Shown one piece after another: positions 1-5,784 of a stretch of 7,673 bases of DNA. Numbering within the stretch: the first letter of the stretch is position 1; each line of letters begins with the position of its first letter. This DNA comes from Candidatus Bathyarchaeota archaeon (lineage in GTDB: Archaea > Thermoproteota > Bathyarchaeia > TCS64): NCBI GenBank assembly GCA_016867505.1, contig VGJH01000057.1, positions 1 to 7,673 of the forward strand, read 5' to 3'. The translations under genes and the position numbers were made by a program. The notes under the pieces were generated by a model. That model did not search any database. It was given only the letters and a program-made list of their open reading frames with translations, and was not told where the DNA came from.

Positions 1-403
1 TCTCAGGATCAACAAGTATCATTTCGTACCACTTGTTTACTCCATCTTGCCATACCCAATAACTATTTAATAATTTTAAGTTAGGGTAGTCTCTTTGTGC
101 TCTTTGTTCAGCAATTCTTTGTAAACTTTGGGTAGTTGTATACTTAGTGACACCCATTCTTTTTGGTCTATGACCTAATATTGGGCGGAGTTTCCTTGAT
201 CCTCCTCTTCTAATGCGTACTCTTAAAACGATAAAACCAGTTTTTGCTTTGTAACCCAGCCTATGCGCCCTATCTAGACGGGTAGGTTTTTCAATTCTAG
301 TTACCGCAGGTTGTCTACGCCATAGAACTATCCTTTCACGCATTACATCCTGAATATAGCTTTTTGATGGGCGCTTCCAAGCTTGCTCAATGTATCTATA
401 CAT
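1..403 (-). CDS. rpl15e: Large-subunit ribosomal protein eL15 (L15e), C-terminus cut by window edge
   Basis: This is a structural protein of the large ribosomal subunit that binds rRNA through its many basic residues. Translating the minus strand from ATG at 403 gives 134 codons plus one base before the left edge. The product starts MYRYIEQAWKRPSKSY and contains the hallmark stretches IEKPTRLDRAHRLGYKAKTG, VRIRRGGSRK, RPKRMGV and NSYWVWQDGVNKWYE, all matching archaeal/eukaryotic L15e. The visible end, ILVDP, lies near the C-terminal part of the conserved domain, so only a short tail is missing. The start is firm because AGGTGA lies 8 nt upstream (417-412). It follows hppA with a gap of 65 bp that contains a TATA-like box, so it may be transcribed independently as well as by read-through. 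No bacterial homologue exists, so this gene alone marks the window as archaeal. Confidence 0.95.
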   Translation of the reverse strand, partial: MYRYIEQAWKRPSKSYIQDVMRERIVLWRRQPAVTRIEKPTRLDRAHRLGYKAKTGFIVLRVRIRRGGSRKLRPILGHRPKRMGVTKYTTTQSLQRIAEQRAQRDYPNLKLLNSYWVWQDGVNKWYEMILVDPE

Positions 404-411
404 TGGTTGTT

Positions 412-417
412 TCACCT
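412..417 (-). promoter_or_regulatory. Shine-Dalgarno site of rpl15e
   Basis: AGGTGA on the minus strand, 8 nt before the ATG at 403, is complementary to the usual archaeal 16S 3' end. It fixes the rpl15e start. Confidence 0.75.
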
Positions 418-445
418 ATGCAGAGCTAGAAGTGAAGTGTTGTCG

Positions 446-453
446 CTAATAAA
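446..453 (-). promoter_or_regulatory. Possible TATA box for rpl15e
   Basis: TTTATTAG on the minus strand lies about 25 nt upstream of a plausible transcription start near 421-427. That would give a leader of about 20 nt containing the AGGTGA site. The match is AT-only and modest in an AT-rich genome, so this is a tentative assignment. Confidence 0.35.
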
Positions 454-464
454 TGTATAGGGAC

Positions 465-483
465 GCCCTTATCGAATAAGGGC
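465..483 (-). repeat. Perfect 8-bp inverted repeat spanning the hppA stop codon
   Basis: The arms GCCCTTAT (465-472) and ATAAGGGC (476-483) are perfect complements separated by 3 nt. In the hppA mRNA the stem is formed by the last codons (Ala-Leu-Ile-Arg), the TAA stop and the next four bases. The hairpin is not followed by a T-run, so it is not a classic intrinsic terminator. It could protect the 3' end of hppA mRNA or separate hppA from rpl15e expression. The repeat is directly visible; its role is inference. Confidence 0.6.
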
Positions 484-2526
484 ATAAATTAGGAATAGGG
501 GCAAGAAAATGTTAGCTACTAAACCAATAACAGTAACCATTGTATTAAGGCTAGGTCCTGCAGTGTCTTTAAAGGGATCACCAACAGTGTCTCCAATAAC
601 TGCTGCTTTGTGAGCTTCACTGTGTTTACCTCCATGATGTCCTTCTTCGATGTATTTCTTTGCGTTATCCCATAAACCACCAGCATTACTCATTAAAAGT
701 GCAAAAATTAGTCCACTGAAAATACTTCCTGCTAAGTATCCCCCAAGACCTATAACACCAAAAATTAAACCAACTCCTAGGGTAGTTCCAATTATTATTA
801 TTGTTGCCGGCATAAGTTCCTGAAGGGCCCCAACTGTAGCAATATCAACACACTTTGCATAATCTGGATTGACTCCTTCTTTACCTTCACGAAGACCGGG
901 AATCTCTCTGAATTGCCGTCTGACTTCTTCAATCATACGTTGAGCATTTTTCCCAACACCTAACATAAGTAAAGCTGAAAATACCGGTGGCATCGCAATT
1001 CCAATAAATGCACCAACCATAACTATTGGATTCATTAAATCGAACTCGATTGCTTTGCCTAAGTATACTTCTGCAACCTCTTTATATGCAGCTAAAATAC
1101 TGATAACTGTTAAACCTGCTGCGCCTATAGCAAAACCCTTTGTTATTGCTTTTGTAGTGTTACCAGCAGCATCCAGTTTATCAAGGATATTAACTGACTC
1201 CTCAGAAAAGCCACTCATTTCGGCAATTCCCTTAGCATTATCTCCTATAGGACCAAAGCTATCCCCTGCAATTATCATTGCTACTACACTTAACATGCCA
1301 AAAGCTGAAATTCCAATACCGTATACGCCGTATCCTGGCCCAATTCCTTCACAAAGAGTGTATGCTGCATAACTTCCTAAACCAATTCCTACTAGTGGGG
1401 GTAAGACACTGATTAATCCGTAACTGAATCCAGTAATTATAGTAACTGCTGGGCCAGTCAAGCTACTAGCTGCTGTAATTTGGGTAGGGGGTTTATTGGT
1501 ACTTGTGAAATACTCGGTGGTCATACCAATCAGAACTCCAATTAATAATCCAACTGCGCTTGCTCCCCAAAGACGCCAGTTATATCCTTGTAAATATGTA
1601 GCGACTGCTGTTAATCCAAGATATAAGACGCATGTAACATAGGTACCATTGCTAAGTACTGCTCCAGGGTCTTGGCCTTCTTTTACATTTACTAGAAATA
1701 TTCCTATCAATGCACTAGCAATACCTAATCCAGCGAATATTAGGGGGAGTTCAACTAAATAACCCCCTAATACGACACCTAAAAGCATGACAGCCATTAA
1801 ACTTGCTACATAGCTGTCGAATAGATCCGCTCCCATGCCAGCACAATCCCCAACGTTGTCACCAACATTATCAGCGATGACAGCAGGATTTCGAGGATCA
1901 TCTTCTGGCAGATCCATCTCTACTTTACCAACGAGATCAGCTGCAATATCTGCAGTTTTTGTATAAATTCCACCACCTGCCTTAGCAAATAAAGCCATAG
2001 CTGAAGCCCCAAAACTGAAGCCAATTATTACGTTTGGATTACTTGTGAAAAAGTATATTATACTAACACCAAGTAGTGCTAATCCTACAACTGCTAAACC
2101 AGTGACTGCACCGCCTCTAAATGAAATTAAAAATGCTCGGGTTATTCCTTTTTGTGCTGCATGAGCGCTTCTCATGTTGCTGTCTGTGGCTACATCCATC
2201 CCCAAATAACCAGCGAGACCAGAGCATATAGAGCCAAAAAGGTATGCGGCAACAAGTATTACGTTATTTAATGGATTACTTGTAGCCCAAATTGGGTTAG
2301 GTAAGAAAACGAATAGAATAATTGACATTCCAGCAACAAAGATTGCTAAAGTTTTGTACATTCTTCGAAGGAATGCATGTGATCCATCTTTTATTGCTCC
2401 TCCTACAAATCGTGTCCTCTCATTTCCTGGATCTTGTTTTTTCACCCACCGGAGTATGTAAAGTCCGGTAATAATTGATGCGATGGCCACTATTGGCGCA
2501 ATAAACCAAGCATTTGTGATTGGTAT
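469..2526 (-). CDS. hppA: Membrane-bound ion-translocating pyrophosphatase, K+-independent type, apparent AUA start
   Basis: This integral membrane enzyme hydrolyses cytosolic pyrophosphate and pumps protons (possibly Na+) out. Counting from ATA at 2526 the protein has 685 residues, normal for the family, with many hydrophobic helices. Pyrophosphate/Mg2+ motifs are present: GGGIYTKTADIAADLVGK (about 184-201), EDDPRNPAVIADNVGDNVGD (about 208-227) and DTVGDPFKDTAGPSLN near the C-terminus. Lys459 in GNTTKAITKG marks the K+-independent subfamily. The ion-gate position has Asp237 (DLFDSY) where relatives I recall have Glu. The first canonical start is GTG at 2490, which would remove 12 residues (IPITNAWFIAPI) of the first membrane helix. 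The frame is open upstream only to TAG at 2541-2539, and AGGAGGT lies 7 nt before the ATA, so I place the start there. It has its own TATA box. Function is near certain; the start is less so. Confidence 0.93.
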   Translation of the reverse strand: MPITNAWFIAPIVAIASIITGLYILRWVKKQDPGNERTRFVGGAIKDGSHAFLRRMYKTLAIFVAGMSIILFVFLPNPIWATSNPLNNVILVAAYLFGSICSGLAGYLGMDVATDSNMRSAHAAQKGITRAFLISFRGGAVTGLAVVGLALLGVSIIYFFTSNPNVIIGFSFGASAMALFAKAGGGIYTKTADIAADLVGKVEMDLPEDDPRNPAVIADNVGDNVGDCAGMGADLFDSYVASLMAVMLLGVVLGGYLVELPLIFAGLGIASALIGIFLVNVKEGQDPGAVLSNGTYVTCVLYLGLTAVATYLQGYNWRLWGASAVGLLIGVLIGMTTEYFTSTNKPPTQITAASSLTGPAVTIITGFSYGLISVLPPLVGIGLGSYAAYTLCEGIGPGYGVYGIGISAFGMLSVVAMIIAGDSFGPIGDNAKGIAEMSGFSEESVNILDKLDAAGNTTKAITKGFAIGAAGLTVISILAAYKEVAEVYLGKAIEFDLMNPIVMVGAFIGIAMPPVFSALLMLGVGKNAQRMIEEVRRQFREIPGLREGKEGVNPDYAKCVDIATVGALQELMPATIIIIGTTLGVGLIFGVIGLGGYLAGSIFSGLIFALLMSNAGGLWDNAKKYIEEGHHGGKHSEAHKAAVIGDTVGDPFKDTAGPSLNTMVTVIGLVANIFLPLFLIYALIR

Positions 2527-2533
2527 TTTTTTA

Positions 2534-2540
2534 ACCTCCT
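2534..2540 (-). promoter_or_regulatory. Consensus Shine-Dalgarno pointing to an AUA start of hppA
   Basis: AGGAGGT on the minus strand is the strongest ribosome-binding site in the window. Seven nt downstream is ATA (2526) in the hppA frame. The nearest ATG (2513) is out of frame and 20 nt away, and the in-frame GTG (2490) is 43 nt away. The site overlaps the in-frame TAG (2541-2539) that closes the hppA frame upstream. Confidence 0.8.
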
Positions 2541-2581
2541 ATGGACTAAGTTGAAATTACTCTGACTGAATATCTGAATAG

Positions 2582-2591
2582 AATATAAAAA
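2582..2591 (-). promoter_or_regulatory. TATA box of hppA
   Basis: TTTTTATATT on the minus strand is a good archaeal TATA box. Transcription is expected about 25 nt downstream, near 2562, giving a leader of about 35 nt that includes the AGGAGGT site. This suggests hppA is transcribed separately from the PIN gene upstream. Confidence 0.55.
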
Positions 2592-2614
2592 GATAGATAC
2601 CTAAAATCAGTCTT

Positions 2615-3031
2615 TTATGATAAAATGTATCCTTCTAAAGCTAAATGATTCTTTTGTCTTAAGTATATTACGGGAATTCTTTCGTCTCTTAACCTTCGTC
2701 TTAATTCAGAATCGGTGGTTGCAACTACATATGAATTCTCTTTAGCAAGTTTTAATAAATGTAAATCAACACTTCCTTCATTATTTAATGAATCGTCAAT
2801 TATCTTATACTTTGATAAAGTCGATAAAGCAAAATCAATCTCTTTTGTTAATGAGCTTTTAGCATTTTTTTTCAAATCGTTTAATTCATTAATTACCGAC
2901 TTAGTTACAGATGCTTGGTAGCTGAAGTCTAATAATCTATCAAGTTGCTCAAAAATGTCTATCCCAAATCTAATTGGAAGCATTAAAAAATTTGTATCGA
3001 AAATAATTATAACTGGAATCCTTGGATTCAA
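2615..3031 (-). CDS. PIN-domain protein, Fcf1-like (COG1412 type), putative rRNA-processing nuclease
   Basis: This 138-residue protein is essentially one PIN domain, a Mg2+-dependent ribonuclease fold. The likely acidic active-site residues are visible in order: Asp12 (FDTNFLM), Glu49 (VINELNDL), Asp89 (SVDLHLL) and Asp107 (ATTDSELRR). The opening DTNFLMLPIRFGIDIFEQL and the ending ELRRRLRDERIPVIYLR resemble the archaeal relatives of eukaryotic Fcf1/Utp24, which cleaves pre-rRNA. That relationship, and a role in ribosome maturation, is inference from family and context. It starts 1 nt after the aIF2 gamma stop, so the two are surely co-transcribed and probably translationally coupled; this pairing is common in archaea. 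The only canonical start in frame is TTG at 3031 (frame closed by TGA 12 nt upstream), with no well-placed Shine-Dalgarno. ATT at 3019 is the other possibility. A VapC-type toxin is unlikely: no antitoxin gene is adjacent. Confidence 0.82.
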   Translation of the reverse strand: MNPRIPVIIIFDTNFLMLPIRFGIDIFEQLDRLLDFSYQASVTKSVINELNDLKKNAKSSLTKEIDFALSTLSKYKIIDDSLNNEGSVDLHLLKLAKENSYVVATTDSELRRRLRDERIPVIYLRQKNHLALEGYILS

Positions 3032-3032
3032 T

Positions 3033-4271
3033 TCAGTTTCTCAATACCCCTGCTCCGATTAAACGCCATCTACCACCAATTCTTCGACTTATTGCTACAT
3101 GATCTGTCTCTTCTCCACAGATGGGGATGCTCAATTTTGCTTCAATATAGTCTTTCTTTACTGTCGTTATATCAGCCATTGTTTTTGAAGTACCTACGTT
3201 AAGTAATAATTTTTCTCCTTTAGCTATCCTAGCTACATCTTCTTGATCTTTACTACCAATTACACTTTTGAATAGCTTGATGTCAAGACTAAGTTCATCT
3301 CTAACAGGAGGGAGTGTGCCTGGTTTACCTGCAATACTTCCCACTAACCCATCTGATTTAGTTAAAGATGGGTCAAGAGTAGTCCCCACTCCAACTAATC
3401 CCCCTGGTAAAGCTTCTTTAACTGAACTTTCTCCTAAATGAAGACTAGTAATCTCTGTTGTTAATTCTCTCATTTTTAACTTATTTTTTTCCCTTAAGGG
3501 TAATCCTGGACTGATTTCTATCTCATCTCCGACTTTGAAACTACCTTGGTAAATTGATCCCCCTAAAACTCCTCCCTTAAGATCTTCAATTAGTGTTCCT
3601 GGATTATTCACATCGAAACTTCGGATTATATGCATCCGAGCTGGCTTACTTGGGTCTCTTTTTGGAGTTGGAAGATATTCTTGAATTGCTTGGAGAAGTA
3701 GATCAATGTTTAATTTATGTTGAGCAGATACTGGAATTATTGGTGCATCTTCAGCTATGCTGCCTTTAACAAACTTCACAATATCATTATAACTTCTTAT
3801 TGCGTCTTCTCTTTTGACTAAATCAATTTTATTTTGAACTATTATTAGATTTTTTAATCCAAGAGTATCTATTGCAGCTAAATGCTCACGGGTTTGGGGT
3901 TGTGGGCATTTTTCATTTGCAGCAATGACAAGTATTGCACCATCCATGACTGCTGCTCCACTAAGCATTGTTGCCATTAGAATTTCGTGGCCAGGCGCAT
4001 CAACAAAACTTATTGCTCTTTGGAATTCAGTGTTTATTTCACATTTTGGGCATTCAGAGATAGTTGAATAACATTCTGGCTCATTACAATCCTTACATTT
4101 GTAAACAGCGAAATCTGCATAACCTAACTTAATTGTAATTCCTCTCTTCAATTCTTCACTATGTTTAGATGCCCATTCTCCAGTAAGAGCCTGAACAAGA
4201 GTTGTTTTACCGTGGTCGACATGGCCTATTGTACCTATGTTAATTTCAGGTTGTTTTGGTAGTTTTGGAAT
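3033..4271 (-). CDS. eif2g: Translation initiation factor aIF2 subunit gamma, apparent AUU (or AUA) start
   Basis: This is the GTPase subunit of heterotrimeric aIF2, which carries initiator Met-tRNA to the small ribosomal subunit. Numbered from ATT at 4271 it has 412 residues, the usual length. Visible are the P-loop GHVDHGKT (16-23), switch KRGITIKLGYAD, a zinc-ribbon insert (Cys59, Cys62, Cys74, Cys77), DAPGH (91-95), NKID (147-150), SAQH, then two beta-barrel domains ending GGRWRLIGAGVLRN. The frame is closed by TAG at 4292-4290. Between there and the P-loop there is no ATG, GTG or TTG; the only start-like codons are ATA (4289) and ATT (4271). The first canonical start, TTG at 4151 (residue 41), would delete the P-loop and cannot be right. 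ATT gives the expected N-terminus PKLPKQPEINIG and has AAGGGG 9 nt upstream. The identity is certain; the exact start is not. Confidence 0.95.
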   Translation of the reverse strand: MPKLPKQPEINIGTIGHVDHGKTTLVQALTGEWASKHSEELKRGITIKLGYADFAVYKCKDCNEPECYSTISECPKCEINTEFQRAISFVDAPGHEILMATMLSGAAVMDGAILVIAANEKCPQPQTREHLAAIDTLGLKNLIIVQNKIDLVKREDAIRSYNDIVKFVKGSIAEDAPIIPVSAQHKLNIDLLLQAIQEYLPTPKRDPSKPARMHIIRSFDVNNPGTLIEDLKGGVLGGSIYQGSFKVGDEIEISPGLPLREKNKLKMRELTTEITSLHLGESSVKEALPGGLVGVGTTLDPSLTKSDGLVGSIAGKPGTLPPVRDELSLDIKLFKSVIGSKDQEDVARIAKGEKLLLNVGTSKTMADITTVKKDYIEAKLSIPICGEETDHVAISRRIGGRWRLIGAGVLRN

Positions 4272-4280
4272 TTTCCTTCG

Positions 4281-4286
4281 CCCCTT
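4281..4286 (-). promoter_or_regulatory. Possible Shine-Dalgarno of aIF2 gamma
   Basis: AAGGGG on the minus strand lies 9 nt before ATT at 4271. A second purine run, AAGG at 4278-4275, is only 3 nt away, probably too close. If translation began at ATA 4289 instead, this site would be inside the coding region and the mRNA would be nearly leaderless. Confidence 0.4.
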
Positions 4287-4316
4287 TATCTAAATGCTTT
4301 TACAACATTACATGCA

Positions 4317-4324
4317 CTTAAATA
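4317..4324 (-). promoter_or_regulatory. TATA box of aIF2 gamma-PIN transcript
   Basis: TATTTAAG on the minus strand predicts transcription near 4295. The leader would then be about 24 nt for an ATT start at 4271 or about 6 nt for ATA at 4289. Either is compatible with archaeal mRNAs, and both place the start of the message after the two tiny AUG-stop frames around 4306-4314. Confidence 0.5.
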
Positions 4325-4409
4325 CGTTTAGCAAAACTCTATCCACTAAATTAAATATTATTTATTCTTTAAATAATGATTTTTTAAGAGAGTTAAATTA
4401 GAAATGATA

Positions 4410-5126
4410 TCAAAGCAGAACCGGTTCCAAATTGAATACTTCAAAACCATTACTAGTTATAGAATATTTTCGAGGTTGTTCATCATAGCTCATTCCCCTC
4501 ATTTTATCAATTCTGATTGTCTTAATGAGGCTGTAGTCTCTAATGTCTTTACTTAGTAATATTACACCATCAGCTAGAAATTGTTCCATGTAAAAATCAC
4601 CTTCCTGAGGCCTTGTTTCAGAAGTGACAATAACATTACAACCAATTTTTCTCAGTTCTTCAAAAAGATCTCCGATCAATGATCTTTTTCTACCTGATCG
4701 AGACTCATGAATGACTAGGCTTGTTAGCGGATCAATTACTACATTTTTTGCTTTCATAAGTCTTGTAGTATCTAAAAGTCTAGCAACTGATAATGCTGAG
4801 ACTTCTTCAGCGTCTCTATCCTTATTTTTTAAAGGACTAATATCTGGTCTTGAAAATAATTCAACTGTTTTAAGTAAACCCTTCATTTCATAACTTAATA
4901 AATCCCAGCCAAACGAGGAAATGTTTTTTTTAATACTTTCAAAAGGTTCTTCAAGTGTTGCATAAACACATGTTTCACTTCGTTTTAGGGCGTGCATGAG
5001 ATATTGGATTGAAAATATTGTTTTACCAGTTCCTGGTCCTCCACATAAAAGTATTATTTTACCTTGAGGAAATCCTCCATTGAGCATTACATCAAGTCCA
5101 TTCGTTCCTGTTGGTATTAATTTCAT
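4410..5126 (-). CDS. Single-domain KaiC/RadA-like RecA-superfamily ATPase
   Basis: This is a 238-residue protein with one KaiC-type ATPase domain. Walker A is GGPGTGKT (29-36), followed by the acidic pair Glu59-Glu60 (TLEEPFESI) typical of the KaiC catalytic glutamates. Walker B ends at Asp132 (NVVIDPLTSL), and the C-terminal region has VTSETR and KMRGMSYDEQPRKYSIT, the KaiC-family arginine-finger/KMRG region. The protein is cytosolic, with no membrane segment or extra domain visible. Such short KaiC paralogues are numerous in archaea and are linked to signalling and motility control, but their specific role is usually unknown; I assign none here. The start ATG at 5126 is supported by GGTGAT just upstream (5135-5130). 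It is flanked by long AT-rich gaps and sits between eS6 and aIF2 gamma, so it is probably its own transcription unit. A clock function is not implied. Confidence 0.88.
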   Translation of the reverse strand: MKLIPTGTNGLDVMLNGGFPQGKIILLCGGPGTGKTIFSIQYLMHALKRSETCVYATLEEPFESIKKNISSFGWDLLSYEMKGLLKTVELFSRPDISPLKNKDRDAEEVSALSVARLLDTTRLMKAKNVVIDPLTSLVIHESRSGRKRSLIGDLFEELRKIGCNVIVTSETRPQEGDFYMEQFLADGVILLSKDIRDYSLIKTIRIDKMRGMSYDEQPRKYSITSNGFEVFNLEPVLL

Positions 5127-5129
5127 TTA

Positions 5130-5135
5130 ATCACC
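5130..5135 (-). promoter_or_regulatory. Shine-Dalgarno of the KaiC-like gene
   Basis: GGTGAT on the minus strand is 3 nt before ATG 5126 (4 nt if counted as GGTGA), slightly close but convincing. The same hexamer occurs in inverted orientation at 5163-5168. Confidence 0.6.
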
Positions 5136-5174
5136 AATTATGAGTTAGAGGGATTTATCTAAGGTGATAAAGTG

Positions 5175-5182
5175 CTTATACA
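5175..5182 (-). promoter_or_regulatory. Possible TATA box of the KaiC-like gene, inside a small palindrome
   Basis: TGTATAAG on the minus strand predicts transcription near 5154 and a leader of about 28 nt. It overlaps the interrupted palindrome CTTAT-aca-ATAAG at 5175-5187, which could serve as a regulator site, though such short AT palindromes also arise by chance. Confidence 0.45.
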
Positions 5183-5253
5183 ATAAGTTTTTTGTGCTGT
5201 AATTAATATTAATTTGAACATTTTTTAACAATAAAACGATATAATAACCTAAT

Positions 5254-5261
5254 AAAAAAAA
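5254..5261 (-). terminator. T-tract, possible terminator of the infB-rps6e transcript
   Basis: A run of eight T on the minus strand lies about 130 nt past the eS6 stop codon. Archaeal transcription commonly ends at oligo-T tracts without a strong hairpin. Only a weak ACCT/AGGT stem flanks it. The long distance from the gene leaves the assignment uncertain. Confidence 0.35.
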
Positions 5262-5389
5262 GGTAATATAAGTTTAGTAATTAATTTTATTTTAATCTTT
5301 ATGGCATCCTACCAAAAGTGATGTTATATTAAGTATCCTATATGAGATAATAAAGATTTGATTAGTCAAGGATTATTTTTTTAATTTAT

Positions 5390-5770
5390 CTATGTTTCAA
5401 TTTTTTCTTCAGATTTTTTTCTACTTTTAGGTTGTTCTGCTATAACTAGATTCAAAAATTTAGTCTCTACACTTATAGTGTTTCCTCTGATAACTTTTCT
5501 TTTACGTTCACCATTATTTTTTGGATGATGCCCAAGGCCTTCACTTAGAATTACTGATATCTTTGCTCCTCCATGAATGTCGGGTCTCATTGGTATTCCA
5601 TCTTTATCATTGCCTCCAGTTATTTTTAGTTTATAACCTGGCATGTTAGCAATATTACCATCGATAACTTCTCCTAAACGTTTACCAATTAATGGAGTCA
5701 TTCTTGAGTCTTCTAATTCAACTTTTTGACTTTTTCCTGTAGATGGATCTGAAATTATGAGTAGTGGCAT
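5390..5770 (-). CDS. rps6e: Small-subunit ribosomal protein eS6 (S6e)
   Basis: This is a structural protein of the small ribosomal subunit, found in archaea and eukaryotes. The 126-residue product starts MPLLIISDPSTGKSQKVELED and contains the family core: LIGKRLGEVIDG, YKLKITGGNDKDGIPMRPDIHGG, GERKRKVIRGNTIS and a basic/acidic C-terminal tail. The start is ATG at 5770, not the in-frame GTG at 5782: AGGTGA (5784-5779) sits 8 nt before the ATG, and family proteins begin at this point. That site overlaps the infB stop codon (TAG 5785-5783), so aIF5B and eS6 form an operon and are likely translationally coupled. Length is normal for archaeal S6e; the long phosphorylated C-terminal tail of eukaryotic S6 is absent. 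Confidence 0.95.
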   Translation of the reverse strand: MPLLIISDPSTGKSQKVELEDSRMTPLIGKRLGEVIDGNIANMPGYKLKITGGNDKDGIPMRPDIHGGAKISVILSEGLGHHPKNNGERKRKVIRGNTISVETKFLNLVIAEQPKSRKKSEEKIET

Positions 5771-5778
5771 TTCATTAT

Positions 5779-5784
5779 TCACCT
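5779..5784 (-). promoter_or_regulatory. Shine-Dalgarno of rps6e overlapping the infB stop codon
   Basis: AGGTGA on the minus strand is 8 nt before ATG 5770 and shares two bases with the infB TAG. It decides the eS6 start against the GTG at 5782, which would lie inside the site itself. Confidence 0.75.

Noticed and set aside
1055..1372. 105-codon open frame on the plus strand inside hppA
   Set aside because: It is antisense to strongly conserved pyrophosphatase motifs, has no recognisable domain and no promoter, and is best seen as a shadow of the real gene. The same holds for plus-strand frames at 2715-2921, 4711-4893, 5757-6011 and 6489-6716.
2615..3031. VapC-type toxin of a toxin-antitoxin pair
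   Set aside because: No small antitoxin gene precedes it; it follows aIF2 gamma directly, and its motifs resemble the Fcf1-like PIN group instead.
3033..4151. aIF2 gamma beginning at TTG 4151
   Set aside because: The in-frame sequence upstream encodes the conserved P-loop, so a protein starting here would be unable to bind GTP.
4303..4315. Minimal upstream frames ATG-TAA and ATG-TTG-TAA before aIF2 gamma
   Set aside because: They lie upstream of the transcription start predicted from the TATA box and cannot be joined to the aIF2 gamma frame without a frameshift.
4357..4377. 7-bp inverted repeat ATTATTT/AAATAAT upstream of aIF2 gamma
   Set aside because: It is made only of A and T in a very AT-rich gap, so it is expected by chance and would form a weak stem.
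5318..5324. GTGATGT resembling the C box of a C/D guide RNA
   Set aside because: It is one base off RUGAUGA and no D box (CUGA) follows at a suitable distance.
5771..5782. GTG 5782 as the eS6 start
   Set aside because: It lies within the AGGTGA ribosome-binding site; ATG 5770 is correctly spaced and matches the family N-terminus.
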